Below are positions 1 through 10,354 of a stretch of DNA of 64,000 bases, piece after piece. Under the pieces are notes generated by a model. The model ran no database searches. It had not been told where the DNA came from and saw only the letters and a program-made list of their open reading frames with translations. How positions within the stretch are numbered: position 1 is the first letter of the stretch; each line of letters starts with the position of its first letter. The translations under genes and the position numbers were made by a program. The DNA is from Clusia tigrina (taxonomy: Eukaryota > Arthropoda > Insecta > Diptera > Clusiidae), in the NCBI GenBank assembly GCA_920105625.2, contig OV050030.1, positions 171,551,315 through 171,615,314 of the forward strand, in the 5' to 3' direction.

Positions 1-475
1 GTAGCGATCGAAAGTCAACAAAACTACACCACTTGGATGTGGCTTACCGTCAATAATTTTATTAAATTTGTATACCGAAATAACACCTTGGGATGAAAGT
101 TCATTTACAATTTCTTCTTCTGAAACTTGGATGAGGCATGGAGCATACACTGTACCCTTAGTGCTAATTAAAGATACGTGGAAGAAGCATTTTACTGGAC
201 ATATTCCATGGAGTTCTTTTGCGGCAATAAACTTTTTTGCAACTTCTACACTTTTCACTAAAAGAAGCAAATTATCATCGCGAAGTTCCGAGATAGTTAA
301 AATTTCTTTACTGATTAATTTCAATGATTTGTGTACAGCAAAACAGGAGAAATTTTTTAGTGGCTTACTATCAATAGTGGATGCTACAACAACAAACTTA
401 TGGTTGTTTAATCGTGTTTCAGGTAGCTCTGGGAAGTCGTCAAGTAGTGGTACCGAAGCAAAACGTTTTTACGCT
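1..475 (-). pseudogene. LINE ORF1 (gag-like nucleic-acid-binding protein) fragment
   Basis: Read on the minus strand, about 155 codons stay open from near 475 to the window edge, with no start codon because both ends are cut off. The translation has the look of the ORF1 protein of insect non-LTR retrotransposons: ISELRDDNLLLLV, then KGTVYAP, then VISVYKF and HPSGVVLLTFD, the last resembling an RNA-recognition-like fold. Such proteins bind the element RNA and help deliver it to the nucleus. It ends abruptly near 475, where Jockey-like sequence begins, so the Jockey probably inserted into or recombined with it. Family-level assignment is by recognition only; it could belong to an I-clade or R1-like element. 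Confidence 0.55.
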
Positions 476-519
476 GGGCTGAGTTTTAATTTTTTCGACT
501 TTAATTGTTAGAAGAGATT

Positions 520-1799
520 ATATACAAATCTGAACAGATTTCTCATTGTTTATTTCTACACCCCATTTTTTGAACCAGATGACTGTATTTTTTATAATTC
601 TTTGCAGCTTTGTTGTGGTTTCACGCTAGGAGTGCAGTATCATCCACAAATGTTGCTATCATGGTTCCTGGTGTTGTGTGGGTTGGAATATCGGCAGAAT
701 ATATTTTCTTTAGAAGTGGTCCTAGTACACTACCTTGGGGCACTCCCGCTGTCATTTGTAATATATCTTAACATTCATCGTCGTATTTTATATAGAAATG
801 TCTGTTGTTTATAAAACTTTTTAATAAGTTTAAAGGTAGTGCACTATTTATTTTATTTAAAAGTCCTTTGTGCCAAAGTCTATCAAATGCTTTAGCAATG
901 TCCAAGAATACCGCCTCGCAATACTTTTTTTTATCCATGTCGTCCAAAATTTTATATACAACTCTGTGGACTTGTTGCACAGCTGAATGTTGCCTTCTAA
1001 ATCCGAACTGGTGGCTTGGAATAACTTTTTGTTGTGTCAAGCAAGATAGGTACAATTCTATCACACAGTATTTTCTCAAATACCTTTGAAAGAATTGGCA
1101 AGAGGCTGATGGGGCGATAAAAACTGGATCTTGTTGCGTCCTTGTTTGGCTTCGGGATTGCAATTATTTGAGCTACCTTCCACAAGACTGGAAAATGGTT
1201 TAGTCTAAATATGGTATTAAATATTTTACTAATATATATTATTTTAGAGTCAGGTAGTTCTATTAATATTTTCCCGTTGATTAGGTCGTATCCAGGTGTC
1301 TTTGTTTTTCACTTTCGAGATTTGTGTTTTAATTTCAGCTATTTTGGTCAATTTTGTTTTGTTATAGCGGACATTGTGAAGGCTGTTAGATTGGAGTTTT
1401 TGAATGTCCATGTCGTTACTGAAAATGTTTACGAAGTGTTTTGAAAGAGTAGTTGCTTTCTGAATGTTCGTTTTTACCCAGGTATTAATTTCTGGTTTTA
1501 TGGGTGGTTTAAGTATTATTGCATAGTTTGGCTTAGCCTTCCAAAGGGAATAATTGGAGCGTCCGTTGTCCCTAAATTAGTAAGATAATTTTCTAATGTG
1601 CAATCCTGATAATGTTTTATCGTTGCCTTCAGTTCTTTTGCCGCTTTATTTTATTTAGCTTTGTCTTCAGTGAGTCTAGTAGTTTGCCATGTTTTCCTGA
1701 GTATTCTTTTTTGTCCAATTTTATGCTTAATGTGAGTTGGAACAGTAGTAATTTGTGTTGGACTTTGAATTTTGTGTATTGATTGAATTGCTACTTTGA
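520..1799 (-). pseudogene. Jockey-clade reverse transcriptase (broken)
   Basis: The reverse transcriptase copies element RNA at a nicked target site. On the minus strand the best-preserved part (1163-768) reads through FGFRRQHSAVQQ and FLDIAKAFDRLWHKGLL; the LDIAKAFD Asp is the motif A catalytic residue. An adjacent frame (1185-997) holds YRPISLLPILSKVFEKI, which belongs just upstream, so a frameshift lies near 1090. Upstream sequence to about 1800 still resembles the EN-RT linker of Jockey elements (a short stretch reads ENYLTNL). The thumb and C-terminal part are interrupted by stops toward 480. Not functional. Confidence 0.75.
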
Positions 1800-3075
1800 C
1801 GATGTTGTCATTTTACATTTAAAAAAGGTAAATAGGGTATACTAATTTTGTGCTTTTGAGAGGGGTTGCAACTTCGAGAAGGAGGCGTGGTAGGTATGGA
1901 CATATATATACAGATATGATCAGAATCACTTTCTAAGCAATTTTTATTTTGTCCGACCGTCTGTCCGGCTGTGGCTACTTTCTTTCTACACCGTTAGAGC
2001 TATCTTAATGAAATTTTGCAGAAATGTAGCCTGCACAAAGATACAGAACCAGATAGCTATATGGGCCGATTTGGACAAAGACCACGCCTACCTCCCATAT
2101 AAGGAACTTTTTTCACCTTTTTTAAAATGATTATAACTTCGGTCCAATTGACGGAATCGTGCCATTATTTGGCAGTTATGGAGATGTGGGTCCTACTAAA
2201 CACTGTGTAAAAAGTGGGCCGTATATAATAAATGCCACTCCCACTATTAACAAATATTAATAACTTAAGATCTGGCAGGGATTTACGGACGACATTTTAC
2301 GGGAAGGAACATGTGAAATTATAAAGCTATCTGCAAAAACTGGGGCTGATGAGAGAAAAGACACGCCCACTTTTCATATAGGAAACTTTCGGGTCTAAAA
2401 TTAAAATTAGCCTACCTATGCTCGTATTGATGCCAGCAGAATAAAAATTTGCAGAAATATACATGGGGTCCATAATAGTGTGTGTGCAGAATATGGAAAT
2501 CATAATACAACTGCCACGCCCATAATTAGCCAAAAATCATTTCTGTGTTCCTATTAAAGATTTATCAATGAAATTTCACAGGAAGGTTGCGGCTGCTAAC
2601 ACTAAACACCACACAAAAATGGGCGTGTTATTTCAACAGCCACGCCCACTATTGACATATTATTATAACTTACGACCTATTCAATATTTTTGGACGAATT
2701 TTATATGAGTACGTACATGGACCCTACAACGCCATATACAAGATTCGGGGTCGATCAGATGAAGGATACGCCTCTCTCCCATATAATGAACTTTGGGGAC
2801 CCCACTTAAAGACAATTACCCTATCTATGTTTCTAGTGATGATATATGAAAACAAATTGGTAGATGTATACACTGGGTTTGTACTAGCATGCATTGCAAA
2901 TACGGGCAGATTATTACTAATGCCACTCCTACAATTAACCAAAAATCATTACTAGGTTCCTATTAAAGATTTCTCAACGAAATTTCACAGGAATATTGCG
3001 GCGACTAACATTAAACACCACACAAAAATGGGCGTGTTATTTGTACAGCCACGCCCAGTATTGACATATTTGTTG
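1800..3075. repeat. Non-coding interspersed repeat block with CACGCCC motifs
   Basis: This 1.3 kb block separates the endonuclease and reverse transcriptase halves of the Jockey copy and codes for nothing recognisable. It begins with a GTCCGACCGTCTGTCCG stretch (about 1951-1967) and then repeats modules around CCACGCCCACTATTGACATAT. The modules at about 2551-2660 and 2958-3068 are clearly homologous over about 110 bp and lie about 407 bp apart. Weaker relatives occur near 2041-2260 and 2490-2540. The style resembles long non-coding dispersed repeats common in fly genomes (Helitron-like derivatives are one possibility), but I cannot name the family. Confidence 0.6.
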
Positions 3076-3819
3076 TCATGTTATTTTGTATCAATTGGCG
3101 AATTTGTTCCAGTCTGTTTTGTAACCAGATATTTTTGTATCCGGCTTGCTTTGAAGAATCAACAGGATTGGAGACTGGTCTGATGACAAATCTAAACATG
3201 TTTTTATTGTTAAGTGCTCGTGCAATATGTATTTTTTTTAACGCAGAAGTCAATTAAGTCAGGTCATTTTTTGATGTCTGCTGCCCAGTAGAGCCAACTT
3301 ACCCGTACTAATAAAGGGACTATTATTTTCTTTTATGGCGTCTAGTAGTTGGCGGCCTTTCGCGTTTGTAAGTCTAGAGCCCCATGTGGAGTTTTTGCAT
3401 TATAGTCTCCTCCATCTATGTAATGACTTCCCAATGATTTTAAATAGTCCATGTATTGAGCCTTTGTGTTACTATGTTTGGGTGGACAGTACAGCTGACA
3501 CGATAATTGATCCTCTCAAGTCACTTATCTCTATAGAAGTTGTTTGAATGTGATGTGTTTTATATTCTTCTAGTTCTAGATATTTAAAGGATTTTTATCG
3601 GATAATTGCTGGTCCCCCGTGTACTCGATTGTCAGGGTGATTTGTATAATAAATATTATAGTTCGGTATGTTATTATAGCTTCTGTCAGTAGCATGCGTT
3701 TCAGATATATGCATAATGTCAATTGTATGGTCGCACATGAACGCTTTAAGTTCTAGTAAGTGGCGCGATAGTCCATTGGCGTTCCAAATAGCAAACGTTA
3801 TTTTACTTCTGGAAACCAT
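3076..3819 (-). pseudogene. Jockey-clade AP-like endonuclease domain (broken)
   Basis: This domain nicks target DNA to prime reverse transcription. The minus-strand reading starts at an ATG near 3819, with IWNANGL at the front (the catalytic Asn motif), then HISETHA (the conserved Glu). It continues in other frames through SAVYCPPKH and GGDYNAK at about 3500-3380, and to about 3080 with LNNKNMF-type sequence. At least two frameshifts and several stops interrupt it. It is collinear with ORF1 above and RT below and is cut by the CACGCCC repeat block at about 3075. Confidence 0.7.
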
Positions 3820-4072
3820 CTAGTTTCGATACAAGCAGTGTCACAATGTTCATCATACTTGTCATTTGGGTTATTAATTGTTTCATCGCTATTTTGAAAT
3901 CTGAGAGATCGCCGTTATACTGTCTATTGCTGCGATCGAGTTTTGTGTTAAGTCTGGTGTGTATTTATCGCTGGTACTTTACCATATGACATTCCAGGTG
4001 TGTAGTTTTTATTTGTTTGCACTGTGGGTATATTCACAGGTGGTTCTGCTGATTTTTGTTCATGATTTGGAG

Positions 4073-4481
4073 TTATTTCTTTCTTACGTAATGTTGGGTA
4101 TTTTTGTATTTGTAAATCATGCAGCCTTTGTAGTTTGCAGTGTCGGTTTCACTACAGAGAGAGCGCATTTGCTGTTTCATATATTTTTCAACATTGCAAT
4201 GAATTGTGCTGTGGTTACCTGAGCATTTGACACACACGGGGTCTTTAGTACAACAGTTTTTGGTGTGTCCATATTTTTGGCAATTTGTGCATTGTGGAAT
4301 TGTTCTTTTTTGGTGAGGTGCTTCGAATTTTATTTTACAGTGTAAAATATGGGTTAACCAATATATCTCTTTGTTATTATCGATTCGTTTAAGTTCCAGG
4401 GAGAATAAAGGAAGTGGTTGTTTATTTTTTTGCATGTTGTAAATGTTTAGTACTTCATGTCCCAATTCTTCCAGTTCAGGT
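4073..4481 (-). pseudogene. Jockey-clade ORF1 C-terminal part with zinc knuckles
   Basis: The ORF1 protein binds element RNA. The segment is open over at least 130 codons. It carries CTNCQKYGHTKNCC (a C-x2-C-x4-H-x4-C knuckle) followed by CVKCSGNHSTIHC (C-x2-C-x3-H-x4-C), the usual paired knuckles of Jockey ORF1. The reading continues past the annotated Met up to 4481, where the gypsy LTR begins, so the insertion cut this gene. The missing N-terminal part is not found at the other end of the array. Confidence 0.75.
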
Positions 4482-5349
4482 TGTAACGACTCTTCTTTTG
4501 CCGGGGTAAAACTCAGCGGAGTCCAGGGGTAGTATACAGAATTATTTATTCTTTCTGACTACAATGGAACTCGCGTGACTTGAGATGATCCGGAACGCGT
4601 GACTAGCGAAGGATCTGGGTGAGTACCGGAACACGCGTGACTTGAGATGATCCAGAACGCGTGACTAGCGAAGGATCTGGGTGAGTACCGGAACACGCGT
4701 GACTTGAGATGATCCAGAACGCGTGACTAGCGAAGGATCTGGGTGAGTACCGGAACACGCGTGACTTGAGATGATCCAGAACGCATGACTAGCGAAGGAC
4801 CTGGGTGAGTACCGGAACACGCGTGAATTGCAATGATCCAGAACGCGTGACTAGCAAAGGATCTGGGTGAGTACCGGAACACGCGTGACTTGAGATGATC
4901 CGGATCGCGTGACTAGCAAAGGGCCTGGGTGAGTACCGGAACACGCGTGACTTGAGATGGATAGTTCTGAGTTGACTGCCGGATACGCGTGACTTGAAAA
5001 GGATAGTTCTGAGTTGACTGCGGATACGCTTGACTTGAAAAGGATAGTTCTGAGTTGACTGCCGGATAACCGTGACTTGAAAAGGATAGTTCTGAGTTTA
5101 CTGCGGATACGCGTGACTTGAAAAGGATAGTTCTGAGTTGACTGTGGATACGCGTGACTTGAAAAGGATAGTTCTGAGTTGTCTGCCGGATACGCGAGAC
5201 TTGACGTTTTAACTTTGAAGCGTTTGAATAATCGAAAATCCCATGCTTCCCCGCAATTTGTTTCCGATTGTATACATTTTCTTTCGCCTACTATTGTTTT
5301 ACAGTTTTGTGTGAGTGAAATTTGTCAGTGGGCAAATTTCATCTTCACA
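4482..5349 (-). repeat. Gypsy-array LTR1 (868 bp)
   Basis: Outer LTR, on the 3' side of the element sense. In plus orientation it runs from TGTAACGACTCTTC to ATCTTCACA, so the minus-strand ends are TG...CA. It holds six copies of a 62 bp repeat (core GATCCAGAACGCGTGACTAG) at about 4587-4955 and six copies of a 41-42 bp repeat (core GGATAGTTCTGAGTTGACTG) at about 4959-5200. An 18 bp piece near its start, present in the other LTRs, is missing. It abuts Jockey ORF1 directly, so this is a true outer boundary of the array. Confidence 0.85.
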
Positions 5350-8300
5350 CTCCTTCTTTACTTCGCGGTGGGAAAGACACGGTGTTGTAGGGTTTCAATT
5401 CGCTGATATGGGCTGTTTTCGTCTCCTTGCTTCCCTCCCTTTTCATCTGGACAATGACTGGTGAGGTGGAGGTGTCTACACGGTACGGTCCATCGTAACG
5501 TGGGGCCAACTTGGCGGCGAAGTGGTCGGTGGCCTGGGACAAATAGTGCTGTCTTGCTAACACTAATTGTCCGACTTCTGGTTTCCAGGGTCTTCGTCGT
5601 TGATCCTGTGCTGCTCGCTCTAGATTTCTTCTTACTAGTCGGTGTACTTCCTTCAGTCGTTCCGATCGTGCATTAGGTGTTTGCGGTAACATACCGGTAC
5701 CCAATGTGGTTTCATCATACAACGCTGTTGGGAGTCGTGGTTCTCGTCCTTGCACTAGATATGCCGGACTATACTCGGTAGTCTCCTAGACACTTGTGTT
5801 AATGGGTACCGTCAGTTCTAGGAGTAGTTCATCCCATCGTCGCTGTTCCTTGTTGGCGAACTGAGCAATCATTGTCTTGACAGTGCGATTGGTGCGTTCA
5901 ACTGCGTTCTCTTGTGACATATACGGTGTGGTAAACTGGTGTCGCATTCCGTAGTCTTTGGTGAATCGTCGGAATGCTCTGCTAGTAAACTGAGATCCAT
6001 TATCGGAAACCAGAACTTTCGGTACACCAAAGCGAGCAAGAATGCGCTCTCGGAAAGCCCGTTGTAGGGTCTCGGTAGTGCCTTTCCGGAGTGGTGCCAT
6101 TTCGGTCCACTTGGTGTACTTGTCGTGGAATATCGCTAGCATAGTATTCCCATGCGTTGACCTCGGAAGAGGTCCGACGAAGTCGACACACAAGACAGCC
6201 CACGGTTCCTCAGGAATCTGGGTGAGCATTTCGCCGGCAGGTTGCTGCTGACTGCATTTATACTGCTGGCAAAGCTTGCAATGGCGTACGTATCGAGTGG
6301 TGTCTCTGAAAATACCCGGCCAGTAGTATCGGTTTGTGATCCGTGCGATGGTCTTCCGAATGCCTAGATGCCCAGCTGTTGGTGCATCATGGTTTTCCAT
6401 CAGGATACGTTCCCTGAGCGCTGTTGGCACACACAGTTTCCAAGGAGCACAATCCTCGTCACCAAACCGATTCGGAATGTGCCGGTAAAGCTGTCCGTTC
6501 TTGCAGGCGTAGTCTGCGAACTTGGCCGGCTCGGCGATCACCTCTGTCCTCCACTTCTGCCACCAGTTGCAGTTCTCATCCGGTTTCTCCTCCACTGTGA
6601 TGGTGCACGCAGTTTCGACCGGCTGTCTTGATAACGTGTCGGCTACTACGTTTAGTTTTCCCCTCCGATACTGCACTTCGAAGGAGTATTGTTGGAGTTC
6701 CAGTGCCCATCGAGCTATACGTCCTGAACGGCTTTCGATTCAGTTAAGCCACTTCAAGGATAAGTGATCCGTTATGACTGTAAAGTGGTAGCCTTCCAGG
6801 TATGGCCGCATCTTACGTATACCCCAGACGATGGCCAGGTATTCTTTCTCCGTAGGAGAGTAATTCAGCTCTGCTCCATTCAGATGTTTGCTGGCATAGG
6901 ATATCACCCGTTCAGTCCCTTCTATATCCTGGGTGAGTACAGCTCCCAAACCGTACTCACTTGCATCTGTCTGAAGCGTAAACCTCTGCGAAAAGTCCGG
7001 GCCCGCCAAGATTGGTGCCGCGGTTAGTTGCCGTTTCAACGTTTCGAAAGCCTGCTGTGTAGCGTCGTTCCACTTAAAGTGCTGTCGTTCCAAGGAGTGC
7101 TGTCAATGGCTGTATAGTTTTCGCAAAATCGTGGACAAAACGCCGGTACCACGAGGCTTATCCCAAGTAGCGTCGTAGGTCTCTTACGTTCTGTGGTGGC
7201 TTTAGTTCCCGTATGGCCGCGATTTTGTCCGGATCCGTACGGATTCCCTTTTCACTCACCACATGGCCTAAGTATTTTAACCACTTCCGGAGACACGCAC
7301 ACTTCTCGCGATTGAGTTTAAGATTAGCTTTACGTAGCCGACGGAATACTTCCCCTAGATCTCGTTAGTGTTCCTGTAGGGTTCTTCCAGTGACGATGAT
7401 GTCGTCCAGATAAGCGAACGCGTGTTGTTCCATGTCATGGCCTATTACTTGGTCTAGTGCTCGCTGGAACGTTGCGGGTGCGGAGTGTAAGCCAAATGGC
7501 ATGATTCCCCACTGAAAGAGGCCTCTGCCGGGTACAGTGAACGCCGTATACTTCTTACTCTTTTCTTCCATCGGGATCTGCCAATAACCGTTTTTCAGGT
7601 CTAAAATGCTAATATACTGGGATTCCCGTAAGAGTTCCAGAATGTGATGGATACGGGGTAACGGATACGCATCGGGGATAGATCTCGCATTCAGTTGGCG
7701 GTAGTCTATACACAGTCGCCGCCTTCTGTCTTTCTTCCGTACTAACATGATTGGGGCGCTATGGGGACTGTGGGAAGGTTCTATACAGCCTTTTGCCAAT
7801 AGTTCGTCTATCTCCTTGCTGATGACCTCTTGATGTACCGGGATTCTGGGGTAATACCATTGCTTTATTGGCCGATCGTCCTTCATCACGATTTTATGGC
7901 TAGTTAAGTTGGACACGCCTGGCGTCTCGTCAAACTTACTTAGCTCGGCAGTGAGAAATACGTCGATCATAGCTTCCTCGTAGACAGTATCTGCCTGAAT
8001 AGTCGTACATGATGTGTTACCCTGCGGTTGTACGCCAATGGCTCGTAGACTCAAATTGACTACTTGATCTCCACACCTCATAATGGTCCCCTGTTTCGAC
8101 AAAAAATCTAAGCCCAGAAGCAAGTCATCGGTGGAGTCAGGCATCATAAGTAGCTCCAATTCGCTTACCCGTTCTCCAAGCTTTACATCGATGTCTACCG
8201 CCTCCGTTATGTCGCGTGTTCGTCCGTCAGCCATACGTGCTCTGATGAGTGTAGGGACAATCCTACCGGTGGTAGCACGCAGTTGGCGAACAAATTATTC

Positions 8301-8495
8301 GCTAACGGAACTTCGTGTAGCGCCCATGTCGATCGTTGCTGTTGTTTCGTGTGTTCCCAGGACGACCGTTGCACCTATACGTTGCCCATCGCAACGCAGC
8401 GCGCTTACTGAGGATGAGGTGGCTTGCCTTGGGACTGCGCCATGCATCGATTCTGGCGGCAGTCCTGCTCGTTTCCCCCTGCCGTTCTGCAGCAT
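5345..8495 (-). pseudogene. Gypsy-array unit A pol (protease-RT-RNase H-integrase)
   Basis: The protease part carries IDMGATR where D-T/S-G-A is expected (8330-8322), then a TAA at 8297-8295. RT runs 8234-7365 with YLDD in FAYLDDIIV and ends at a premature stop after GRTLQEH. A frameshift follows before RNase H (7093-6740: TDASEYGLGAVL, TEKEYLA, TDHLSLKWLN), which ends at a TGA. Integrase (6676-5786) has the zinc-binding H...CKLCQQYK region, CVDFVGPL and VSDNGSQF for the two Asp, and a Glu in NAVERTNR; a TAG at 5788-5786 separates its C-terminal part (to 5345). The last stop lies a few bases inside LTR1. Domain order is that of Ty3/gypsy. All catalytic domains are recognisable, but the reading frame has at least five breaks. 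Confidence 0.85.
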
Positions 8496-9310
8496 TCAAC
8501 TGTTTTCACATTCCTCTTGCCGCACTCCCAGCGGAACAGCAGTTGTGCATTTCGGCAGTGTCTCGCGAAATGCCACGCCTGTCCGCAGCGTCTGCAAGCT
8601 GTGCGCACATCTATGCACGCCTCCACTCCCGCATGAGTAACAGGTGCCACTTGTCGATGGCGTGCCTCACGTGGTGGTGTAAGTTCGACTCGAGTTTGCA
8701 CAGGTACTTGACGTATATCAGGATCACCACGAAGGCCTTCGAGGTCTTCCGCAATCTCTACCAGCTTTTCTAGCGTTCCGAAATCCTTGCGGCGTACATA
8801 CCACTGGTACTCTTCTAAACTATTCCAAAAAATTCGTTCAAGTTTCTGCGCCTCGGTATACCCAGCATGCCGCATGAGATTTTAGATCTCCACAACGTAT
8901 TCTTTAAACGTCTCCCGTGGTTTTTGCCGCCTTTGCCGTATCTCATCTTCTAATTTCTCCAGGTATCTGGCAGGTAAGAAGAATTTGAGAAAATCCTTTC
9001 TGAACAAGCTCCAATTTGTCCAGGAACGATTGTTGTTGCGGTACTCAGAAGCGCACGGTCATTTAGGAGTTCAGGCATAGTACGTGGAAGCATATCTATG
9101 CCGGAGTCCGTATACCTCGGAGAGTTCCTCGACCCGTTCGACGAAGGCTAAGGGGTCTCGTTCTCCACCGAATTTAAGTGACCACTTCCTCACATGGTGA
9201 ATAACGACGGGTTACGGTGTAGCCCCGCTATGCTGTCGATCCACTCGTGCTGTCCGCAGAGCTTCATGTGACGTGTCTGCCTCTTCCTTAGGAATCTCAG
9301 ATGGTTCCAT
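8405..9310 (-). pseudogene. Gypsy-array unit A gag
   Basis: Gag builds the retrotransposon particle. The start chosen is the ATG of MEPSEIPK at 9310; the longer open frame upstream begins with a non-ATG codon in the primer-binding site. The frame stops at 9214-9212 and is shifted and stopped again near 9060. The best part (8875-8405) shows YTEAQKLERIF, KDFGTLEKLVEIAEDLEGL and a zinc knuckle CRRCGQAWHFARHC (C-x2-C-x4-H-x4-C) followed by a degenerate second knuckle. Between 8930 and 9035 it reads NWSLFRKDFLKFFLPARYLE, typical of gypsy gag. A TAA at about 8884-8882 separates the two halves. Confidence 0.75.
8432..8477 (-). promoter_or_regulatory. -1 ribosomal frameshift signal at gag/pol overlap (unit A)
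   Basis: On the minus strand, heptamer GGGAAAC (8477-8471) sits in the gag phase as G GGA AAC, the canonical X XXY YYZ slippery form. A 5 nt spacer (GAGCA) follows. Then GGACTG pairs with CAGTCC and CGCCA pairs with TGGCG with one bulged C, giving an 11 bp stem with an 11 nt loop at 8465-8432. Protease is in the -1 frame relative to gag. The heptamer recurs at 12499-12493, 17336-17330, 22341-22335 and 27240-27234. Confidence 0.7.
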
Positions 9311-9387
9311 GTTTTGTACTCTATATTCGTCGTGGATAGTGTGACGAAGGATTTTCCGTGCGACCTCTCGTTTTGTTTGTTTTTTTA

Positions 9388-9405
9388 GTCCCTGCACGGG
9401 CGCCA
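9388..9405 (-). other. Primer-binding site, tRNA-Lys-like (unit A)
   Basis: Minus strand TGGCGCCCGTGCAGGGAC, one base from the LTR edge. It matches the well-known Lys-type primer-binding pattern TGGCGCCCGAACAGGGAC at all but two positions. Units B-E have TGGCGCCCGAGCAGGGAC at 13427-13410, 18247-18230, 23265-23248 and 27819-27802. LTR1 has no such site next to it at 4481, consistent with it being the 3' LTR of the outermost unit. Confidence 0.75.
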
Positions 9406-9406
9406 A

Positions 9407-10354
9407 TGTAACGACTCTTCTTTTGCCGGGGTAAAACTCAGCGGAGTCCAGAGGTCGTATTCAGAATCATTTATTCTTTCTGACTACAATAGATTCCTAG
9501 CGAGTCCTGGACCTCGCGTGACTTGAGATGATCCGGAACGCTTGACTAGCGAAGGACCTGGGTGAGTACCGGAACACGCGGGACTTGAGATGATCCAGAA
9601 CGCGTGACTAGCGAAGGACCTGGGTGAGTACCGGAACACGCGTGACTTGAGATGATCCAGAACGCGTGACTAGCGAAGGATCTGGGTGAGTACCGGAACA
9701 CGCGTGACTTGAGATGATCCAGAACGCGTGACTAGCGAAGGATCTGGGTGAGTACCGGAACACGCGTGACTTAAGATGATCCAGAACGCATGACTAGCGA
9801 AGGACCTGGGTGAGTACCGGAACACGCGTGAATTGCAATGATCCAGAACGCGTGACTAGCAAAGGATCTGGGTGAGTACCGGAACACGCGTGACTTGAGA
9901 TGATCCGGATCGCGTGACTAGCAAAGGGCCTGGGTGAGTACCGGAACACGCGTGACTTGAGATGGATAGTTCTGAGTTGACTGCCGGATACGCGTGACTT
10001 GAAAAGGATAGTTCTGAGTTGACTGCGGATACGCTTGACTTGAAAAGGATAGTTCTGAGTTGACTGCCGGATAACCGTGACTTGAAAAGGATAGTTCTGA
10101 GTTGACTGCGGATACGCGTGACTTGAAAAGGATAGTTCTGAGTTGACTGTGGATACGCGTGACTTGAAAAGGATAGTTCTGAGTTGTCTGCCGGATACGC
10201 GAGACTTGACGTTTTAACTTTGAAGCGTTTGAATAATCGAAAATCCCATGCTTCCCCGCAATTTGTTTCCGATTGTATACATTTTCTTTCGCCTACTATT
10301 GTTTTACAGTTTTGTGTGAGTGAAATTTGTCAGTGGGCAAATTTCATCTTCACA
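9407..10354 (-). repeat. Gypsy-array LTR2 (948 bp)
   Basis: Internal shared LTR: 5' LTR of unit A and 3' LTR of unit B in minus sense. It carries seven 62 bp repeats (about 9528-9960) and six 41-42 bp repeats (about 9964-10205), then a unique 3' part. Same length and repeat layout as LTR4. Confidence 0.85.

Larger units (their letters stand above)
476..4481 (-). mobile_element. Jockey-clade non-LTR retrotransposon, copy 1 (broken)
   Basis: In minus-strand order this holds the end of ORF1 with CCHC knuckles (4481-4073), an APE-type endonuclease (3819 to about 3076), a 1.3 kb foreign repeat block, and the reverse transcriptase (about 1800-480). The order ORF1-EN-RT and the RT wording are Jockey-like. 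The 5' part of ORF1 is missing because a gypsy LTR starts at 4482. The 3' part stops at about 475. All coding parts carry stops and frameshifts. Two deletion derivatives of the same family lie at 28.36-30.24 kb and from about 35.47 kb. Confidence 0.75.
5350..9406 (-). mobile_element. Gypsy-array unit A internal region
   Basis: Contains gag (9310-8405), pol (8495-5345), the frameshift signal (8477-8432), the primer-binding site (9405-9388) and a purine-rich tract (about 5361-5350, AAGTAAAGGAG on the minus strand) next to LTR1. Compared with the other units it lacks 18 bp in the integrase C-terminal part near 5598. Coding lesions are described in the gag and pol entries. Confidence 0.85.

Noticed and set aside
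4560..5200. Evenly spaced repeats resembling a CRISPR array
   Set aside because: Repeats are tandem without unique spacers, lie inside LTRs and recur in every LTR of the array; the setting is an animal genome.
8083..8640. Long plus-strand ORFs (185, 145 codons) repeated in every unit
   Set aside because: They lie antisense to protease and gag and recur only because the units recur; composition and wording show no protein features.
9212..9406. Gag start at the non-ATG codon at the LTR edge (MAPVQGLKK)
   Set aside because: The first codons are the primer-binding site translated; the ATG at 9310 is the plausible start.
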